A stretch of DNA of 8,658 nt from Nitrososphaerales archaeon TH1920 (lineage in GTDB: Archaea > Thermoproteota > Nitrososphaeria > Nitrososphaerales > Nitrososphaeraceae): assembly GCA_014523495.1 (NCBI GenBank), contig JAATVM010000163.1, positions 1 through 8,658 on the forward strand, in the 5' to 3' direction. Made by a program: the position numbers and the translations under genes. The notes under the pieces were generated by a model, which was given only the letters and a program-made list of their open reading frames with translations, searched no databases and was not told where the DNA came from. Shown piece after piece: positions 5,323 to 8,658 of this stretch (within the stretch, counting starts at the first letter, position 1; each line of letters starts with the position of its first letter).

Positions 5323-5616
5323 TTAACCTTCTTCCCATCCCTTTGAGAACAGACCACTCTTCTTTAGTGGAATAGGCTGACCTGGTGTATAATCCATTGG
5401 TCTCATCCAAAATATTGCTTTAGTTGGGCAAACGCCGATGCATGCACCATCTGAAATGCATCTTTCAGGATAGAATACAAAAGCTTTACCTCTCTTCCAT
5501 CCTTCAACTGGTTTTACCCTCAATACATCTGGACCAAGAGAAGTACAAATTTCGACACATAGAGCACAGCCGATACAGTGTTGTTCGCTAATATCTGGAA
5601 GTATTGCTACTGGCAT
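5323..5616 (-). CDS. two-cluster ferredoxin with Asp-substituted motif, 97 aa
   Basis: This is a small soluble electron carrier. It starts at the ATG at 5616, preceded by a TATA box about 36 bases upstream. The first motif is complete: C14-x2-C17-x2-C20-x3-C24, though the usual Pro after the last Cys is Thr. The second is C53-x2-D56-x2-C59-x3-C63-P64, with Asp in place of the second Cys, as in ferredoxins that hold a [3Fe-4S] or an Asp-ligated [4Fe-4S] cluster (Pyrococcus and Sulfolobus types). A basic insert (RVKPVEGWKRGK) separates the motifs, and a Pro-rich tail (about 71-97, ending KGWEEG) follows the second. The long spacing suggests the 7Fe or 8Fe archaeal group. Redox partners, such as 2-oxoacid:ferredoxin oxidoreductases, are not encoded here. 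Confidence 0.88.
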   Translation of the reverse strand: MPVAILPDISEQHCIGCALCVEICTSLGPDVLRVKPVEGWKRGKAFVFYPERCISDGACIGVCPTKAIFWMRPMDYTPGQPIPLKKSGLFSKGWEEG

Positions 5617-5648
5617 TTAATTCACTTAAACAGAAGTAAAGTCGAAAC

Positions 5649-5657
5649 TATTTAAAC
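5649..5657 (-). promoter_or_regulatory. TATA box for ferredoxin gene
   Basis: The minus-strand sequence GTTTAAATA is close to the archaeal TATA consensus and is centred about 36 bases before the ferredoxin ATG, predicting a leader of about 10 bases. It is the best consensus match in the window. Confidence 0.55.
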
Positions 5658-5716
5658 ACTGTGCCATTTTATAACACTGATATAAACAAACTAGATTGGA
5701 CCGAAATTGTGAACAA

Positions 5717-5729
5717 GTAAATATAAAAC
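5717..5729 (+). promoter_or_regulatory. TATA box for DUF192 gene
   Basis: GTAAATATAAAAC is centred about 43 bases upstream of the GTG start at 5766, predicting a transcript start near 5749 and a leader of about 17 bases. It is divergent from the ferredoxin promoter about 65 bases away. Confidence 0.45.
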
Positions 5730-5765
5730 AAAAGCTACAAATTATATTTTAGAATAGTTTTACAG

Positions 5766-6257
5766 GTGGTTCGTAAAATCATAGTACTTTTACCAGTTAT
5801 TATTGGAAGTATAATATTGGGTATTTTGGGTTTAACATTTGTTCCAGAGGGAATAAAAAACAGGAATCTAGATTTTTCAAAAGGAACAATAGTTATAAAC
5901 AATCACACAATAAGAGCCGAGATTGCTGAAACTCCGGCTGAGCGACAAAGATGGTTAGCTTTTAAAAGTGAAAAACTGCCATTTACCTCAGCATTACTTC
6001 TTGTCTATGATAAATCTGATTTGTATTCTTTATGGCTTTTAAACATACAATTCAATTTGGATTTGATTTGGCTTGATGATGCAGGCAACATTGTTTATAT
6101 GGTAAGAAATGCGGTACCATGCAATAGTACTTTAGATGCTGCTCAATGTACATATAAGAATACGATACCTTCAAAATATATTCTTGCAGCAACATCGGGA
6201 TTTATCAATTATCATAATATCACAAAAGATTCGAAAGTAAAATTAGTTTCAATATAA
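5766..6257 (+). CDS. membrane-anchored DUF192 family protein, 163 aa
   Basis: DUF192 proteins are small, mostly extracytoplasmic beta-rich domains of unknown biochemical role. The start is a GTG at 5766: the frame is closed by TAA at 5724 and no upstream ATG exists, while a later start would remove the hydrophobic segment. Residues about 4-26 form a membrane anchor or signal segment (KIIVLLPVIIGSIILGILG), so the domain probably faces outward. The DUF192 core runs from TIVINNHTIRAEIAETPAERQR through SLWLLNIQFNLDLIWLDDAGNIV to PCNSTLDAAQC and the final KYILAATSGFI. The family signatures are eroded: RxxGLM(F/Y)R reads RQRWLAFKS, GMLFVF reads ALLLVY, and FWMKNT reads LWLLNI. The fold is probably kept, but function may have drifted. 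The gene converges on acs with a 42-base gap. Confidence 0.75.
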   Translation: MVRKIIVLLPVIIGSIILGILGLTFVPEGIKNRNLDFSKGTIVINNHTIRAEIAETPAERQRWLAFKSEKLPFTSALLLVYDKSDLYSLWLLNIQFNLDLIWLDDAGNIVYMVRNAVPCNSTLDAAQCTYKNTIPSKYILAATSGFINYHNITKDSKVKLVSI

Positions 6258-6299
6258 TTCTTAATGATGAAATCTAGAATATTGACTAAAATTTAATTA

Positions 6300-8243
6300 T
6301 CATTTAGCGATATCCTGAAAATCTCTATAGATTTGCTTTATTTCCTCAATTGAAGCTTCATCCTCAAGAGTGCTTGTATCACCAATTATTTCAGAATTAG
6401 TTATTATTGATTTTAGTAATCTTCTCATTATTTTTCCACTTCTAGTCTTAGGCAATTTATTGGTAAAGTAAATTTCATTCGGAGTAGCAATGGGCCCAAC
6501 TGTCTTTCGAATGTGATCGACAAGATCCTTTTTTAACTCTGCAGATTCTGTATATCCGCTCTTTAGAACTAGGAATGCAACTACTGCTTCGCCTTTTTCC
6601 TTATCAGGTTTGCTGATTACACCTGCTTCGGCTACTGCTTTGAAGGATATGAATGCGCTTTCTAATTCCATAGTACCTAGTCGATGTCCAGCAATTTTGA
6701 GTACATCATCTGATCTTCCTAATAACCAAATATAATTATCCGAATCTATAAGTGCAAAATCACCGGAATAATAAAATCCTTGAAATTTATTCCAGTATGT
6801 ATCAATATATTTATCATCGTTGTTCCATAGTGTCATTAGCATACCTGGCCATGGCTTTTTAATAACCAGATATCCTTTATTGTTGGCATTCACATCGATG
6901 CCTTTTTCATCCACTATTCCAATATCTATACCTGGCACTGGAAATGTTGCGGATCCTGGTTTCATGGGTATTGTATCGATACCCAAGCATTGACTTAACA
7001 TAATTCCACCTGTTTCGGTCTGCCACCATGTATCAACGATTGGACATTTTTCTTTTCCAATTATTCTAAAATACCACAGCCAGACATCAGGGTTTATTGC
7101 TTCACCCACAGTACCTAAAAGACGTAATGATGATAAATCAAAACTATTTGGAATTGATAAGTCATGTTTCATGTATATACGGAGTGCTGTAGGGGTTGTG
7201 TATAGAATCGTGGCTCTATGTTTTTCGACTAATGCCCAATATCTATCAGGTGTGGGGAAATCAGGAGTTCCCTCATAGATAACATTTGTTACTCCATGTA
7301 ATAGAGGCGCATATACCATGTAACTATGGCCCGTGACCCATCCAATATCTGCAGTACAGAAAAAAATGTCCTCATTTCTATAATCGAAGACCCATTTTGC
7401 CGTTGCATAAATATGTGTGAGATATCCTCCCGTACTATGCAGTACTCCTTTTGGTTTTCCAGTAGTACCGGAAGTATACAAAATGTAAAGTGGGTGAGTA
7501 CTCTCTACAAGTTCAGGCTGGCAGTAGGATTTTGCTTTTTCGGTTAATTCATGCCATAGAAGGTCTTTTTTATTCATTGTAATTTCAGTTGTTCCTCTCT
7601 TTAGAACAATTACATTTTCTATAGATGGAGTCGATGCAATCGCGGTATCAGCAATTTTTTTTAGTTCAAGTATCTTCCCCCGTCTTATTCCTTGATCAGC
7701 AGTTATAATCAGTTTAGATTTTGAATCATTTATGCGATCGGTTAATGCTTGTGAACTAAATCCAGAAAAAACAACAATATGTATAGCTCCTATTCTGCTA
7801 CAAGCCAACATAGCTATAGGCAACTCGGGAATCATCGGAAGGTAAATTGTAACTCGATCCCCTTTTTTTACGCCTAAATTACTTAAAGCGTTTGCAAATT
7901 TATTTACTTCTACATACAATTGATTAAATGTAAGAGTTCGAACGTCGCCTGATTCGCTTTCCCATATTATTGCTGCTTTATTTTTTATTATATTATTAAT
8001 ATGCTTATCAAGACAGTTTACAGATGTGTTTAGTAAACCGCCCATAAACCACTTTGCAAATGGGGGATTCCAATCTAGAATTTTATCCCATTTTTTACTC
8101 CAAATCAAATCATTTGCTTGTTGTGCCCAGAATTCCTCGATGTTTTCAAGTGCTCTGTTCCTTATTTCCTGTAGTTTTTTGCCTTGGAGATTTATTTCTA
8201 GATTCTCGTCTTCTAATTTTGTTGAGCTATTTGCCTCGATCAT
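6300..8243 (-). CDS. acs: acetyl-CoA synthetase, AMP-forming
   Basis: This enzyme converts acetate, ATP and CoA to acetyl-CoA, AMP and pyrophosphate through acetyl-AMP. The 647 residues match normal Acs length. An N-terminal helical region (about 20-70) precedes the adenylate-forming core. The P-loop is YTSGTTGKPKG (256-266), GWVTGHS lies at 301-307, GTVGEAINP at 377-385, DTWWQTETGG at 404-413, and YSGD with D495. The C-terminal lid carries GHRLG (519-523) and the catalytic lysine K604 in PKTRSGKIMRR, which in bacteria is controlled by acetylation. The residues lining the acetate pocket in Salmonella Acs (Val, Thr, Val, Trp) appear conserved as V303, T304, V379 and W407, so acetate or propionate is the likely substrate. 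In this archaeal group related ligases can also serve 3-hydroxypropionate; that is less likely here. It starts at the ATG at 8243. Confidence 0.92.
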   Translation of the reverse strand: MIEANSSTKLEDENLEINLQGKKLQEIRNRALENIEEFWAQQANDLIWSKKWDKILDWNPPFAKWFMGGLLNTSVNCLDKHINNIIKNKAAIIWESESGDVRTLTFNQLYVEVNKFANALSNLGVKKGDRVTIYLPMIPELPIAMLACSRIGAIHIVVFSGFSSQALTDRINDSKSKLIITADQGIRRGKILELKKIADTAIASTPSIENVIVLKRGTTEITMNKKDLLWHELTEKAKSYCQPELVESTHPLYILYTSGTTGKPKGVLHSTGGYLTHIYATAKWVFDYRNEDIFFCTADIGWVTGHSYMVYAPLLHGVTNVIYEGTPDFPTPDRYWALVEKHRATILYTTPTALRIYMKHDLSIPNSFDLSSLRLLGTVGEAINPDVWLWYFRIIGKEKCPIVDTWWQTETGGIMLSQCLGIDTIPMKPGSATFPVPGIDIGIVDEKGIDVNANNKGYLVIKKPWPGMLMTLWNNDDKYIDTYWNKFQGFYYSGDFALIDSDNYIWLLGRSDDVLKIAGHRLGTMELESAFISFKAVAEAGVISKPDKEKGEAVVAFLVLKSGYTESAELKKDLVDHIRKTVGPIATPNEIYFTNKLPKTRSGKIMRRLLKSIITNSEIIGDTSTLEDEASIEEIKQIYRDFQDIAK

Positions 8244-8266
8244 TCAAATGTGTAATTTGGTATTTT

Positions 8267-8276
8267 GTATTAAAAA
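8267..8276 (-). promoter_or_regulatory. TATA box for acs
   Basis: The minus-strand sequence TTTTTAATAC is centred about 28 bases upstream of the acs ATG, consistent with an essentially leaderless mRNA. Confidence 0.45.
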
Positions 8277-8395
8277 GATTGTGTACAAACGATTAGTATT
8301 TTGATTGAGTAATGTATGATGTAGAAATAAATCATGTTGATATGTGATAGATAATAGGATTCTTGAACAGATTGTTCGCGTGTGGACTGGTCGAT

Positions 8396-8409
8396 GAAAA
8401 AAATAAATC
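8396..8409 (+). promoter_or_regulatory. TATA-like box for the gene at the right edge
   Basis: The A-rich stretch containing AAAAAAATAAAT is centred about 28 bases before the ATG at 8430, again fitting a leaderless transcript. Bases 8277-8395 between the two divergent promoters show no gene that I can support. Confidence 0.35.
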
Positions 8410-8429
8410 TATGATATTGAACAAATGAA

Positions 8430-8658
8430 ATGTTGCTAGAATGGAATGAAGAGATTAAAGCTCATTTAATGTGGATTTGGGGAGGAGAGGACGGTTTTAT
8501 GAAAAGGAAAAAGGAGGGAATGCTTGTTGTGACGGAAAAAAAACTGATATTTATTACGAAGACAAACATGACATACAGAATTCATGACGTACATTCACAA
8601 CGACAGCTTTTGCGATTTAAAGAAAAAAAAGATGTTTTCTTGCCAGTAGAAGGTTATG
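8430..8658 (+). CDS. unrecognised protein, N-terminal 76 residues (runs off the edge)
   Basis: An open frame begins at the ATG at 8430, which follows an in-frame TGA at 8418-8420 by nine bases, and stays open to the end of the window. The protein starts MLLEWNEEIKAHLMWIWGGE. It continues with a Lys-rich stretch (MKRKKEGMLVVTEKKLIF), then ITKTNMTYRIHDVHSQ, QLLRFKEKKD and VFLPVEGY. The alternation of short hydrophobic strands with charged turns, especially G-M-L-V-V-T-E-K-K-L-I-F, resembles the first strands of a PH- or GRAM-like barrel, but this is only a visual impression. No motif identifies a function. The gene is divergent from acs. Confidence 0.65.
   Translation, partial: MLLEWNEEIKAHLMWIWGGEDGFMKRKKEGMLVVTEKKLIFITKTNMTYRIHDVHSQRQLLRFKEKKDVFLPVEGY

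Noticed and set aside
7326..7547. Plus-strand 73-codon ORF
   Set aside because: Antisense to the conserved core of acs; no independent evidence.
8026..8304. Two overlapping plus-strand ORFs of 80 and 92 codons
   Set aside because: Antisense to the acs N terminus, Phe/Ser/Cys-rich as expected for an antisense shadow.
8312..8347. 11-codon ORF MYDVEINHVDM in the acs upstream region
   Set aside because: Too short, with no promoter or conservation evidence.
8244..8429. Possible tRNA or structured RNA in the divergent gap
   Set aside because: No T-loop (GTTCRA with a matching stem) or acceptor pairing could be found; the gap reads as two promoters.

Overview
The window looks like chromosomal DNA of an ammonia-oxidising-type archaeon (Thaumarchaeota/Nitrososphaeria). 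The support is the gene content: a CdvA cell-division protein (PRC-barrel plus coiled coil), an archaeal FEN-1 with a PCNA-binding tail, a double ThyX-like protein, an HTH_45-type winged helix and tiny C2H2 zinc-finger proteins. The DNA is very A/T-rich, Shine-Dalgarno sites are nearly absent, and A/T boxes sit roughly 24-28 bases before several start codons, as expected for leaderless archaeal mRNAs. A soil-type low-GC lineage such as Nitrosocosmicus is possible, but that is a guess. I see no mobile element, tRNA, rRNA or CRISPR array.

Left part (1-1000), all on the minus strand: two zinc-finger microproteins of 44 and 46 residues (107-241 and 347-487), then a winged-helix regulator (699-965). 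They are separated by A/T-rich intergenic DNA holding a 16-base perfect palindrome (533-548) and T-tract terminators.

Centre (1100-4800), information processing and cell division: cdvA (1142-1936, minus) is divergent from a 549-residue tandem ThyX-like gene (2083-3732, plus). That gene converges on fen (3758-4786, minus) with only a 25-base gap. The ThyX-like protein is the most unusual gene here: its N-terminal half keeps the SxxExSxRY part of the ThyX signature, while its C-terminal half keeps the RHR part.

Right part (4800-8658): a possible 17-residue leader ORF and a three-helix membrane protein (plus); a ferredoxin in which one cluster ligand is Asp (minus); a divergent DUF192 protein with a membrane anchor (plus); an AMP-forming acetyl-CoA synthetase (minus) with an intact acetate pocket; and the start of an unrecognised gene running off the right edge (plus, from 8430).

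Nearly every gene appears to have its own promoter, so operons are few. No multi-gene novel system is evident. The best leads are the split-motif ThyX double protein, the zinc-finger microprotein pair with its palindrome, and the ferredoxin ligand change.
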